A stretch of DNA of 64,000 nucleotides from Nonomuraea africana (GTDB lineage Bacteria > Actinomycetota > Actinomycetes > Streptosporangiales > Streptosporangiaceae): contig NZ_JADBEF010000001.1 of the NCBI RefSeq assembly GCF_014873535.1, positions 3,534,001 through 3,598,000 on the forward strand, given 5' to 3'. Positions within the stretch are counted from its first letter, which is position 1. Every line of letters starts with the position of its first letter. Of this stretch, positions 31,315 through 40,132 are shown piece by piece. The notes under the pieces are model-generated. The model searched no databases and was not told where the DNA came from. It saw only the letters and a list, made by a program, of their open reading frames with translations. The translations under genes were made by a program, and so were the position numbers.

Positions 31315-33078
31315 TTACAGGTACTGGCCGGTGTTCGCGACCGTGTCGATCGAACGCCCCGCCTCGGTGCCCGTCTTGCCGGAGACCAGCGTGCGGATGT
31401 AGACGATCCGCTCGCCCTTCTTGCCGGAGATGCGGGCCCAGTCGTCGGGGTTGGTGGTGTTGGGCAGGTCCTCGTTCTCGGAGAACTCGTCCACGCAGGC
31501 CGCCAGCAGGTGCTGCACCCGCAGGCCCTTCTGCCCGGTTTCGAGGAACTGCTTGATGGCCATCTTCTTGCCCCGGTCGACGATGTTCTGGATCATCGCG
31601 CCGGAGTTGAAGTCCTTGAAGTACAGGACTTCCTTGTCGCCGTTGGCGTAGGTCACCTCGAGGAAGCGGTTCTCTTCGCTCTCGGAGTACATGCGCTCGA
31701 CGACGCTCTGGATCATGCCGTGGATGGTCGACTCGCGGGAGTCGGAGTGCTCCGCCAGGTCGTCCGGGTGCAGCGGGAGCTCGGAGATGAGGTACTTGGA
31801 GAAGATGTCCTTCGCCGCCTCGGCGTCGGGCCGCTCGATCTTGATCTTGACGTCCAGGCGGCCGGGCCGCAGGATCGCCGGGTCGATCATGTCCTCGCGG
31901 TTGGAGGCGCCGATGACGATGACGTTCTCCAGTCCCTCGACGCCGTCGATCTCAGACAGCAGCTGCGGGACGATCGTGTTCTCGACGTCGGAGGAGACGC
32001 CAGAGCCTCGGGTGCGGAAGATCGAGTCCATCTCGTCGAAGAACACGATCACCGGGGTGCCCTCTGAGGCCTTCTCGCGGGCTCGCTGGAAGACCAGGCG
32101 GATGTGCCGCTCGGTCTCACCGACGTACTTGTTGAGCAGCTCCGGGCCCTTGATGTTGAGGAAGAAGCTCTTGCCCGACTGGCCCGTCTTCTCCGCGACC
32201 TGCTTGGCCAGGGAGTTGGCGACGGCCTTGGCGATGAGCGTCTTGCCGCAGCCGGGCGGGCCGTACAGCAGCACACCCTTGGGCGGACGGAGCTTGTGCT
32301 CGCGGAACAGGTCGGCGTGCAGGTAGGGCAGCTCGATGGCGTCCCTGATCTGCTCGATTTGCCGCATGAGGCCGCCGATCTCCTCGTAGGAGATGTCGGG
32401 GACCTCTTCGAGCACGAGCTCTTCGACTTCGGACTTGGGAATGCGCTCGTAGACATAGCCGGAGCGGGACTCCAGCAGAAGCGAGTCGCCCGCGCGGATC
32501 GGCTGCCCGACCAGCGACTCGGCAAGGCGCACCACGCGCTCCTCGTCGGCGTGGGAGATGACCAGGGCGCGCTCGCCGTCTTCGAGCAGCTCCTTGAGCA
32601 TCACGATCTCGCCGACCTCTTCGTAGCCGAGCGCCTCGACCACGTTGAGCGCCTCGTTGAGCATGACCTCCTGGCCACGCCTGAGCGATTCGACGTCGAC
32701 CGCGGGACTGACGTTGACCCGCAGCTTGCGGCCTCCGGTGAAGACCTCCACCGTGCCGTCTTCCCTGGCCTCGAGGAAGACGCCGAAGCCGGACGGCGGC
32801 TGGGCCAGCCGGTCGACTTCCTCCTTGAGGGCAACGATCTGGTCCCTGGCCTCCTTGAGTGTGGCGACCAGCCGTTCGTTCTGGCTGGTGACCGCCGCAA
32901 GGTTGGCCTGCGCCTCGTGGAGACGCTCTTCCAGGACCCTGGCCTGACGGGGTGACTCGGCCAGCTTCCGCCTCAGCGCGGTGATCTCCTCCTGCAGGAA
33001 GGAGACCTGTGTTGAAAGATCAGCGACCTCCCGTTCGCGCTGCGCGGCTCGAGCCTCAGCATCATCGCGAGCTGCCAC
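31315..33078 (-). CDS. mpa: Proteasomal AAA+ ATPase Mpa/ARC
   Basis: Mpa (ARC) binds pupylated proteins and threads them into the 20S core. The 587-residue protein has an N-terminal coiled coil (about 1-92) that docks Pup, two OB-type domains (about 95-235), and an AAA+ module with Walker A GPPGCGKT and Walker [12 protein letters not shown]. It ends GQYL, whose penultimate Tyr forms the docking tail for PrcA. AGGAGG lies 10 nt before GTG 33078. It follows trmI, as in other actinobacteria, but is separated from dop by the encapsulin operon and an acyltransferase. Confidence 0.96.
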   Translation of the reverse strand: MAARDDAEARAAQREREVADLSTQVSFLQEEITALRRKLAESPRQARVLEERLHEAQANLAAVTSQNERLVATLKEARDQIVALKEEVDRLAQPPSGFGVFLEAREDGTVEVFTGGRKLRVNVSPAVDVESLRRGQEVMLNEALNVVEALGYEEVGEIVMLKELLEDGERALVISHADEERVVRLAESLVGQPIRAGDSLLLESRSGYVYERIPKSEVEELVLEEVPDISYEEIGGLMRQIEQIRDAIELPYLHADLFREHKLRPPKGVLLYGPPGCGKTLIAKAVANSLAKQVAEKTGQSGKSFFLNIKGPELLNKYVGETERHIRLVFQRAREKASEGTPVIVFFDEMDSIFRTRGSGVSSDVENTIVPQLLSEIDGVEGLENVIVIGASNREDMIDPAILRPGRLDVKIKIERPDAEAAKDIFSKYLISELPLHPDDLAEHSDSRESTIHGMIQSVVERMYSESEENRFLEVTYANGDKEVLYFKDFNSGAMIQNIVDRGKKMAIKQFLETGQKGLRVQHLLAACVDEFSENEDLPNTTNPDDWARISGKKGERIVYIRTLVSGKTGTEAGRSIDTVANTGQYL

Positions 33079-33282
33079 GCCCCGTCACCTCCTTCCCAGT
33101 CGAGGGCGACTACTTAGGACCTTACCTATCTCGGGCCCCTCCGTAACCTGGCCGGGCAGTGTTCGTCGAGTGACATTCAGTGTTTGGCTATTTACCCCTA
33201 TCGGAGCGTTTAGTACATGCAGCATATGAACACGGCGATCTGTTCCCGTGTCACGCACCAACGCACCGCCGTGGCCAAATTG

Positions 33283-34131
33283 TCATAGTTCTTCGGTGGT
33301 TCCCTTCGGTCGTCTGCGCCGTGGCGGGGGCGTGACGCCGTCCGCCATGCGGCGGGCGCTGACGAGGAACCCGGTGTGCCCGATCATCCGGTGGTCAGGC
33401 CGTACGGCGAGCCCCTCGACATGCCAGTCGCGAACCAGGGTCTCCCACGCGTGGGGCTCGGTGAAACTCCCGTGCTCGCGAAGTGCCTCGACGGTCTTGG
33501 ACATCTGCGTGGTCGTGGCCACGTAGACGCAGATCACTCCGCCGGGGGTGAGGGCCTTGGCGGCCGACTCCACGCACTCCCACGGGGCGAGCATGTCGAG
33601 GATGATCCGGTCGACGTCGAGCTCGTCGATGGACTCGTTCAGGTCGCCCACGACCAGGCGCCAGCTGTCCATCTCGCCGCCGAAGAACTTCTCCACGTTC
33701 TTCTTGGCGACGTCGGCGAAGTCCTGCCGCCGCTCGTAGGAGGTGACCTTGCCCTCCGGGCCCACCGCGCGCAGCAGGAAGCAGGTCAGCGCGCCCGAGC
33801 CGACTCCGGCCTCGATGACGCGGGCACCGGGGAAGATGTCGGCCATGCCGACGATCTGGGCGGCGTCCTTCGGGTAGATGACGGCCGCGCCGCGCGGCAT
33901 CGACAGCGTGTAGTCCTGCAGCAGGTGCCTGAAGGCGAGGTACTGCGTGCCGTTGGCCGAGCGGACCACCGAGCCCTCGGGCTGGCCGATCAGGTCGCTG
34001 TGCGGGATCGCCCCCTTGTGCGTGTGGAAGACCCCGTCCTCCTTCAGCGTGATCGTGTGACGCTTGTTCTTGGGGTCGGTGAGCTGCACCTGATCCCCCA
34101 CCTGGAACGGCCCGTGCCTGCGAAAACCCAT
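33283..34131 (-). CDS. trmI: tRNA (adenine-58-N1)-methyltransferase TrmI
   Basis: TrmI methylates A58 in the T-loop of tRNAs using SAM. The 282-residue protein has a small N-terminal beta domain (GPFQVGDQVQLTDPKNKRH), SMPRGAAVIYPKDAAQIV, the SAM motif VIEAGVGSGALTCFLL and DMLAPWECV. It resembles Rv2118c in sequence and length. ATG 34131 is chosen because a -10 box lies exactly 7 nt before it. An in-frame ATG two codons earlier would leave 1 nt of spacing and has no ribosome-binding site. It lies upstream of mpa, with a 204-nt gap that probably holds the mpa promoter. Confidence 0.93.
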   Translation of the reverse strand: MGFRRHGPFQVGDQVQLTDPKNKRHTITLKEDGVFHTHKGAIPHSDLIGQPEGSVVRSANGTQYLAFRHLLQDYTLSMPRGAAVIYPKDAAQIVGMADIFPGARVIEAGVGSGALTCFLLRAVGPEGKVTSYERRQDFADVAKKNVEKFFGGEMDSWRLVVGDLNESIDELDVDRIILDMLAPWECVESAAKALTPGGVICVYVATTTQMSKTVEALREHGSFTEPHAWETLVRDWHVEGLAVRPDHRMIGHTGFLVSARRMADGVTPPPRRRRPKGTTEEL

Positions 34132-34138
34132 GCGCATG

Positions 34139-34144
34139 AGGATA
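34139..34144 (-). promoter_or_regulatory. -10 box for leaderless trmI
   Basis: On the minus strand TATCCT lies 7 nt before ATG 34131; this spacing decides between two in-frame ATGs. Confidence 0.45.
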
Positions 34145-34205
34145 GGGCGAATCGCGCACTCGAACGGCCCGCGGCAACCCCCTGTATCTGCGCCCTTCTG
34201 GACCG

Positions 34206-34211
34206 TAACAT
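34206..34211 (+). promoter_or_regulatory. -10 box for the leaderless LuxR-type gene
   Basis: TAACAT lies 6 nt before GTG 34218, with no Shine-Dalgarno. Confidence 0.45.
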
Positions 34212-34217
34212 CCTCAC

Positions 34218-36845
34218 GTGCCGACACGCTGGCCCTTCGCCGGTCGCGTCGAGGAGACCGACCGGCTGCTGACGCTGATGAACGATCCCGACGTCCGCGG
34301 GGTCGCGATCGTGGGCGCCGCGGGCGCGGGCAAGAGCAGGCTGGCGATGGAGGTCGTGACCTCCCTGCGCTCGCGCGGGCGCACCGCCGTCCACGCCATC
34401 GCCTCGATGGCCGCCCGCGAGCTGCCCTTCGGGGCGCTGGCCCACCTGCTGCCCGCCGCGCTGCCCCAGGGCGCCAACCCGCTGAAGTGGATCTCCGACA
34501 CGCTCGTCGGGACCGAGCGGCGCCCCCTGATCCTGGTCGACGACGCCCACCTGCTCGACTCCGGCTCGGCCGCGGTCCTGCACCACATGGCGCAGGACGC
34601 CGCCGCGCAGCTGCTGCTCACCCTGCGCGGCGGCGAGCCCGTCCCCGACACGCTGGTATCACTGTGGAAGGACCTGGGCCTGGTCAGGATGGAGCTGGCG
34701 CCGCTGAGCCTGCGCGACGTCGGGCGCATCCTTGCCGCCGTGCTCGGCGATCCCGTCGAGTCGGCCAGCGTGGCCAGGCTGCACCGGCTCGCCGGGGGCA
34801 ACGCGCTGTTCCTTCGCGAGCTGGTGGCCGGCGCGCTCGACGGAGGGGCGCTGGTGCGGGTGCGGGGTCTGTGGCGCCTGGAGTCGGCGCCGCCGGTCGC
34901 CCCCGCGCTGGCCGACCTGGTCGCCGCCCGCATCGGCCGCCTGGAGCCCGCCGAGGAGGAGGCGCTGGAGTACATCGCGCTGGGCGAGCCGCTCGGGGCA
35001 CAGCTGCTGGCCGGCCTGGTGCCGGCCGCCACCGTCGAGTCGCTGGAGGCCAAGGACCTCATCAGGGTGCTCGTGGACGGCAGGCGCACGCTGGTGCGCC
35101 TGGCCCACCCCCTGTACGGCGAGGCGATCAGGGCCGGCAGCCCCCTGCTGCGCACCAGGCGCCGCTACCGCCGGCTGGCCGAGGCGCTCGAGGCCGCGGG
35201 CGGGCGGCGGCGCGACGACGTGGTGCGGCTGGCGGTGTGGCGCCTGGAGAGCGGCACCGTCAAGGACCCCGGCCCGCTGCTGTCGGGCAGCGAGATCGCC
35301 TGGGCGGCGCACGACGCCACCCTGGCCACCAGGCTGGGCTGGGCGGCGCTGAACGCGGGCGGTGGCGCGCGGGCGGCCATCATGCTGTCGGACGTGCTGT
35401 CGTTCTCCGAGGCGTTCACCGACTCCGAGGCCGCGCTGACCTCGGTGTGGAACGAGCCATGCGGCCCCGAGCTGCGGGCGCAGCTGGCGATGCAGCGCGC
35501 CTGGAACCTCAACTTCGGGCTGCGCCGTCCGGCCGAGGCCGACGCCGTGCTCGACGCCGCCGAGGCGATGCTCGACGACCCCTCCCTGCGCCTACTGGTG
35601 CACGCCATGCGGCTGAACGTGCGCATCCTGCGCGGTGAGGTGCACGAGAGCGCGCGGGCGGCCGAGGAGATGCTGGCGGGCGAGCACCTGTCGGTGGTCG
35701 CCGAGGCGATGGCGCTGGGCATCACCGCCTACGGCCTGCCGTACGCGGGCAGGTGCGACGAGGCCAGGCGGATGTGCCTTCGGGCCAGGGCGGTGGAGGC
35801 CTCCTGGCACGACGCGGCGCCCTCCGAGGTGCTCAAGCTCATCGCGGGCAGCTACCTGGCGGAGATGCTGTCGGGCGACCTGGCCGCGGCCGAGCGCGCC
35901 GTCCGGCACGGGCAGGAGGTGCTTGGAGACGACAGCGCGCTACGCCTGTTCAGGCGCATGTTCCTGCAGTGGCACGGCGAGATCGCCAGGATGCGCGGCA
36001 GGCTGGCCGAGGCGGCGCGCATCACCAAGGAGGCCACCACGCTGGCGGGCGCCGGCCACTTCACCGCGCTCGCGGTGGCCGAGCTGGCCCACTGCACGGC
36101 GCTGCTCGGCGACCAGGGAACCGCCCGCGCGCTGCTGGCCGAGGCCGAGCGCGACCGCACCGACGTCCTCTACCTGCTGCAGACCTCCATCGACGCGGCC
36201 CAGCGCTGGGTGACGGCGATGGGCGGCCAGCTGCCTCGCGCGACAGAGCTGGCGCTGGCGCACGCCGCCCGCGCCCGATCACAAGCCCTGCTGGGCATCG
36301 AGCTGGGCGCCCTGCACGACGTGGTGCGCTTCGGCGGGGCGCGAAGGGTGGCGACGCGGCTGACGGAGGTCGCCCGGCGGCACGACGGCGCCCTGGCCGC
36401 CGTCTGCGCGGCGCACGCCGCGGCCGCCGCCTCGGGAGACGGCGAGGGCCTGGACCGCGTGGCGGGCTCCTTCAGGGAGCTGGGGATGACGCTGCACGCC
36501 GCCGAGGCGTACGCGCAGGCCTCGGCCGCGCACCACGCGCGGGGCCATCCCCAGAAGGGCAGGACCGCCGCCGCCAGGGCGGCGGCGTGCGCGGCGGCCT
36601 GCGGCGGCCCGCGCACGCCCGCGCTGGCCCGCCTGCGGGGTCCCGCGCTGACCGCGCGCGAGAGGGAGATCGCCAGGCTCGCGGCGGCGGGCCTGGCCAG
36701 CAAGGAGATCGCCGCGCGGCTGGTGCTGTCGATCAGGACGGTCGACAACCACCTGCAGTCGGTGTACGGCAAGCTCGGCGTCAACGGCCGAACGGAGCTG
36801 ACCGAGCTGCTGGACGCCGATTCGCCACCCGAGGCGGACGATTGA
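34218..36845 (+). CDS. Large ATP-binding LuxR-family regulator (LAL/STAND-like), paralog 1
   Basis: An 875-residue regulator: N-terminal WPFAGRVEET, a P-loop (GAAGAGKSRLA) and Walker B ILVDDAHLLD of an AAA/STAND-type ATPase, a long helical TPR-like middle, and a C-terminal LuxR HTH (LTAREREIARLAAAGLASKEIAARLVLSIRTVDNHLQSVYGKLGV). Such proteins gate DNA binding by ATP and ligand binding. It shares its start region and architecture with the gene at 40133. The leaderless start is supported by a -10 box. Regulon unknown; the adjacent GNAT and GAF genes are candidates. Confidence 0.9.
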   Translation: MPTRWPFAGRVEETDRLLTLMNDPDVRGVAIVGAAGAGKSRLAMEVVTSLRSRGRTAVHAIASMAARELPFGALAHLLPAALPQGANPLKWISDTLVGTERRPLILVDDAHLLDSGSAAVLHHMAQDAAAQLLLTLRGGEPVPDTLVSLWKDLGLVRMELAPLSLRDVGRILAAVLGDPVESASVARLHRLAGGNALFLRELVAGALDGGALVRVRGLWRLESAPPVAPALADLVAARIGRLEPAEEEALEYIALGEPLGAQLLAGLVPAATVESLEAKDLIRVLVDGRRTLVRLAHPLYGEAIRAGSPLLRTRRRYRRLAEALEAAGGRRRDDVVRLAVWRLESGTVKDPGPLLSGSEIAWAAHDATLATRLGWAALNAGGGARAAIMLSDVLSFSEAFTDSEAALTSVWNEPCGPELRAQLAMQRAWNLNFGLRRPAEADAVLDAAEAMLDDPSLRLLVHAMRLNVRILRGEVHESARAAEEMLAGEHLSVVAEAMALGITAYGLPYAGRCDEARRMCLRARAVEASWHDAAPSEVLKLIAGSYLAEMLSGDLAAAERAVRHGQEVLGDDSALRLFRRMFLQWHGEIARMRGRLAEAARITKEATTLAGAGHFTALAVAELAHCTALLGDQGTARALLAEAERDRTDVLYLLQTSIDAAQRWVTAMGGQLPRATELALAHAARARSQALLGIELGALHDVVRFGGARRVATRLTEVARRHDGALAAVCAAHAAAAASGDGEGLDRVAGSFRELGMTLHAAEAYAQASAAHHARGHPQKGRTAAARAAACAAACGGPRTPALARLRGPALTAREREIARLAAAGLASKEIAARLVLSIRTVDNHLQSVYGKLGVNGRTELTELLDADSPPEADD

Positions 36846-36857
36846 TAGCAATGGACC

Positions 36858-37955
36858 ATGTTGCCGCGTGAAGTGATCTCCGCCGGTTCGCTGATCCTGC
36901 GCCCCCCGTCCCGCGACGACCTCGGCGCGATCGTGCGAGCCTCCTCCGACGCCGAGACCGCCAGGTTCCTCTACCTGCTGCCCGTGCCGTACACCCGCGA
37001 AGACGCGGAGAGCTATCTCGAGATGGCCGAGCGGCGCTGGGCCGAGGGCGGCGCGGAGTTCAGCGTCACCGACGCCGCGACGGGCCGCTACCTTGGCGCG
37101 GCCGGCCTGCGCGCCCCTGGCCCGGGTGACACGCTCGAGATCGGCTACCGGGTGGCCGAGTGGGCCAGGGGCAAGGGCGTGGCCACGGCGGCCGCGAGGG
37201 CGGTCAGCGAGTGGGCCTTCGACAAGGGCGCGCGCCGCATCGAACTGCGTGCCGAGGTGGAGAACCTGGCCAGCCTGCGCGTCGCCTACGCCGCCGGCTA
37301 CCTGCAGGAAGGCGTCGAGCGCGAGCGGCGCCACACCAGGGACGGCAGGCCCGCCGACTTCGTGGCCTTCGCGCGGCTGGCGAGCGACCCCGGCGAGGCG
37401 GCGCCGCAGTACCTGCCCTTCCTCGAGGGCGGCGAGCTGTCGGACGGGGTGGTGCGGCTGGCCCCGATGGCCCCCGCCGACGCCCCCGACTTCCACGGCC
37501 TGATGCGGGAGCCGAGCGTCACGCGCTGGATGATGGCGCCCGCCGGCACGATCGAGAGCAGCGAGCGCCGCTGCCGCTACACCGGCTACTGGTGGCTGTC
37601 GGGGCAGCGGGTGGAGCTGTCCGTGCGCGACGCGGCCACCGACGCCTTCGCCGGGCACATCCAGCTCACGCAGGTCGCGCCGCTGATCGGCCAGGCCATG
37701 CTCGGCTACTCGCTGATGCCCGCCTTCCGCGGCAGGGGTCTCATCTCGAGGGCTGTGCGGCTGCTGACGGACTGGGCGTTCACGAAGACCGCGCTGCACC
37801 GGATCGTGGCGGGCACCGACGTGACCAACGAGGTGTCGCAGGGCGTGCTGGAGCGGGCGGGTTTCAGCAGGGAGGGAGTGCATCGCGAGCTGTTCCCGCG
37901 CCCTGACGGCACACGAGGGGACGATGTCGAGTGGCTGCTCCTTCGTCCCCACTAA
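36858..37955 (+). CDS. Tandem GNAT-family N-acetyltransferase
   Basis: A 365-residue protein with two GNAT (RimJ/RimL-like) domains. The first (about 5-175) has ISAGSLILRPPSRDDLGAIV and the acetyl-CoA loop YRVAEWARGKGVATAA. The second (about 190-365) has VRLAPMAPADAPDFHGLM and YSLMPAFRGRGLISRAVRLL. Each resembles ribosomal-protein or small-molecule acetyltransferases; the substrate is unknown. It starts 12 nt after the LuxR-type gene and is likely co-transcribed with it. Confidence 0.88.
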   Translation: MLPREVISAGSLILRPPSRDDLGAIVRASSDAETARFLYLLPVPYTREDAESYLEMAERRWAEGGAEFSVTDAATGRYLGAAGLRAPGPGDTLEIGYRVAEWARGKGVATAAARAVSEWAFDKGARRIELRAEVENLASLRVAYAAGYLQEGVERERRHTRDGRPADFVAFARLASDPGEAAPQYLPFLEGGELSDGVVRLAPMAPADAPDFHGLMREPSVTRWMMAPAGTIESSERRCRYTGYWWLSGQRVELSVRDAATDAFAGHIQLTQVAPLIGQAMLGYSLMPAFRGRGLISRAVRLLTDWAFTKTALHRIVAGTDVTNEVSQGVLERAGFSREGVHRELFPRPDGTRGDDVEWLLLRPH

Positions 37956-38077
37956 GGGTGAAAAATCCGCATTTCCCGTTGAGGGGTGGTCAAGAACGCG
38001 TTTGGGGATAATACTCCGAGTCGCCGTCCGTTAACTCTCCGCCGATCCCGGCGAGCCATCATCAAAGGGGATGAGGC

Positions 38078-38560
38078 ATGACCAGCGACTGCGTGAAGGA
38101 GCTCATCGAATCGTTCTCCCGTACGGAGGCCGACGACCTGCTGGGCCAGGTCGTCAGGTGCGCGGCCGCGGTGGGCGGCACGTCGTACGCGGGATTCGCG
38201 GAGGTGGACCCCCTGCAGGAGCTCGCCTGCCTCACGCACGCGCTGATCCCGCGAGACGATCGGCTGGGCGTCCGCGCGTGGCTGGAGGAGTCGGGAACGC
38301 TGAAGGAGCTGGCGACCGGCTCCGATCCCGTCCTGGTGGCGAAGGACCCGTCCCTGGGCGCGCCGGGCTTCCTGGCGGTGCCCGTGCCGCTGGCCACGCG
38401 CGATCTGGTCTATCTGTGGGTGGCGGGAGGCCGTTTCACCGACAGGGAGGAGCACCTGCTGGGCAGGCTCGCGCTCGCCTGCGGCCGGGCCCTCGAAGCC
38501 TCTCGCGGGCTCGAGGCGGCCGCCCGCATGCTCCGCTCCGTGCACGCGTTCACGGCCTGA
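38078..38560 (+). CDS. GAF-like domain protein
   Basis: A 160-residue single-domain protein whose pattern resembles a GAF sensor: an N-terminal helix, VGGTSYAGFAEVDP, the middle WLEESGTLKELATGSDPVLV, PGFLAVPVPLATRDLVYLWVAGG and a closing long helix. Ligand unknown. AAAGGGGATGAGGC precedes the ATG. It lies between the GNAT gene and the convergent EACC1-like gene, with a 120-nt upstream gap containing AT-rich promoter-like sequence. Confidence 0.65.
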   Translation: MTSDCVKELIESFSRTEADDLLGQVVRCAAAVGGTSYAGFAEVDPLQELACLTHALIPRDDRLGVRAWLEESGTLKELATGSDPVLVAKDPSLGAPGFLAVPVPLATRDLVYLWVAGGRFTDREEHLLGRLALACGRALEASRGLEAAARMLRSVHAFTA

Positions 38561-38588
38561 GCCGGCACCGGGCCCCCGGACGCCGCGG

Positions 38589-38948
38589 TCAGTCGGCGGC
38601 GGCCTTGAGCGCGTCGCGCAGGAGGGCGGCGACCTGGGCGACGAGGGCGTCGACGTCCAGCTTGGCGCGTAGGTCGAGGTCGGCGGTGACCTCCGCGCCG
38701 ATCCGCAGCTTGAGCGCGACGTCGCCACCCCTGGAGCGCAGCCAGAACTCCACCGTCCTGGTCAGGGCCGCCGCCTGCGCCGCCGACTCGACCTCGATCC
38801 GGAGCGCGGGCGGCTCGCCGCCCATCCGCCCCTGCTCCGGCGGCCGGTGCTCGAGGTGGACCCTCCCCCGCAGCGCATCGGCGTCCCGCAGCCACTCCTC
38901 CAGCGCGGCGACCTCGTCGAAGGAACCCTCGAAGACGACCTCGGCCAT
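38589..38948 (-). CDS. EACC1-like small protein (effector-associated constant component)
   Basis: A 119-residue protein with the pattern of effector-associated constant component 1 (EACC1) of actinobacterial conflict systems: LEEWLRDADALRGRVHLEHRPPE, RMGGEPPALRIEVESA, TVEFWLRSRGGDVALKLRI. In such systems EACC1 is encoded next to a variable effector. Here the gene 4 nt upstream encodes a zinc-ribbon/DUF4145/YbaK fusion. The upstream stop lies inside the GTGAGGTGAGG ribosome-binding site. The family call is by eye; function unproven. Confidence 0.7.
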   Translation of the reverse strand: MAEVVFEGSFDEVAALEEWLRDADALRGRVHLEHRPPEQGRMGGEPPALRIEVESAAQAAALTRTVEFWLRSRGGDVALKLRIGAEVTADLDLRAKLDVDALVAQVAALLRDALKAAAD

Positions 38949-38952
38949 GTCC

Positions 38953-40077
38953 TCACCTCACGATCGGGGCGGTCCTGGCCCTGGTCAGCCGGACCAGGTC
39001 GGCAGGGTCGAGCTCGAGTTCGAGCCCGTGGCGGCCGCTGGAGACGTACACGCTCGACGCGGCGGCCGAGGTCTCCTCCAGGACCGACGGCAGGTACGGC
39101 AGCGCCAGCGGGCTGACCACGTCGGCGGCGATGGTCTCGCCGATGCGCACGACGTCGGCGAGCCCCGCGATCCTCGCCCGGGCGGCGCCGAAGGCCCTGG
39201 CCAGAGCCCGTTCGTCGATCGCGCCCTCGACCGGCGCGATGGCCACGACGGCGTGCTCGCCGAGATAGAGGATGACGGCCTTGAGCAGGCGCATGGGTGA
39301 GATGCCGAGTTCGTCGGCGACCGCCGCCCTCGATTTCGTCCTGGCCGGATCGTGGGGATAAGGATGGACCCTGAACGGCACCTGAGATTTACGAAGAATC
39401 CGGATGGCCGGGGTCTCTTGTATGACATTTCGTATATTCCGGATATTCGGTGATTTGGCGGCGCCGCGCCGTACCTGAAAGCGGTGGTACTTGTGGGAGA
39501 AAACGTAAACGTAGTCGACGAACGCCTCCGCCAGTTCCACCGCGTCCTCCGCCTCCGACCTCCCCAGCGGGCGCGAGCCGAGGTGGGCGGCCTCGTTGCC
39601 CAGCTCGCGCAGTTCCTCGGCCCAGCTCAGCAACCAGCCGTCGATGAGCCCCTCGCGGCGCAGCTCGCCCAGCGCGTGGAAGAGCGTGCGCCCGGTCACG
39701 CCGTGGTCGGCGCAGACGGCCTCCAGCAGCCGCCGCACGTGCACGACCGCCGAGGCGGGCGAGCCCGCGCGCAGTCCCGCGCGGGCGTGGGCGAGCTCCT
39801 GCCGCACCGCGGGCGGCACCTCGGCGGAGACGGGCCGCCCGTCGGCCGGCCACAGCACCGTGGCGGGCCTGGCGGGAAGGTCGTCGGGGTCGCGGTCGTC
39901 GAATTCCGGCTCCGATTCGAGCAGCAGCGCCTGTCCGCAGCTCTGGCAGACGGCCAGCCAATAGGGCCGCAATCGTTCGGGGAGAAAAACCCGATGTAAT
40001 CCATCGGGTTCGCGTGCGACAGTAGGTCGGGCACAACTCGGGCAATCGACATCGAATTTCGCACCCCATCGCGCCAC
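38953..40077 (-). CDS. Zinc-ribbon / DUF4145 / YbaK fusion protein
   Basis: A 374-residue protein. An N-terminal zinc ribbon (VDCPSCARP and VCQSCGQAL) is followed by a DUF4145 helical domain (about 95-205: VVHVRRLLEAVCADHGV, WAEELRELGNEAAHL, EDAVELAEAFVDYVYV). The C-terminal YbaK/EbsC aminoacyl-tRNA deacylase-like domain (about 225-374) has YPHDPARTKSRAAVADELG, LLKAVILYLGEHAVVAIAP and PLALPYLPSV. No start codon and ribosome-binding site separate the halves, so it reads as one protein. The junction is noticeably AT-richer. GTG 40077 has a -10 box 6 nt upstream. Fused DUF4145-YbaK is unusual; a tRNA-directed effector role is inference. Confidence 0.8.
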   Translation of the reverse strand: MARWGAKFDVDCPSCARPTVAREPDGLHRVFLPERLRPYWLAVCQSCGQALLLESEPEFDDRDPDDLPARPATVLWPADGRPVSAEVPPAVRQELAHARAGLRAGSPASAVVHVRRLLEAVCADHGVTGRTLFHALGELRREGLIDGWLLSWAEELRELGNEAAHLGSRPLGRSEAEDAVELAEAFVDYVYVFSHKYHRFQVRRGAAKSPNIRNIRNVIQETPAIRILRKSQVPFRVHPYPHDPARTKSRAAVADELGISPMRLLKAVILYLGEHAVVAIAPVEGAIDERALARAFGAARARIAGLADVVRIGETIAADVVSPLALPYLPSVLEETSAAASSVYVSSGRHGLELELDPADLVRLTRARTAPIVR

Positions 40078-40083
40078 AAAAGG

Positions 40084-40089
40084 ACGATA
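40084..40089 (-). promoter_or_regulatory. -10 box for the DUF4145-YbaK gene
   Basis: On the minus strand TATCGT lies 6 nt before GTG 40077. It decides this start over in-frame GTG 40110 or ATG 40134, the latter overlapping the divergent gene. Confidence 0.4.
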
Positions 40090-40132
40090 AGGGATGACGA
40101 AATAGGCCACAAGGGCGTAACGGGAGGGGCCC

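Noticed and set aside
38953..39430. Separate YbaK gene
   Set aside because: No start codon with a ribosome-binding site or -10 box lies at the domain border, and the frame continues from the DUF4145 part. A fusion is the simpler reading.
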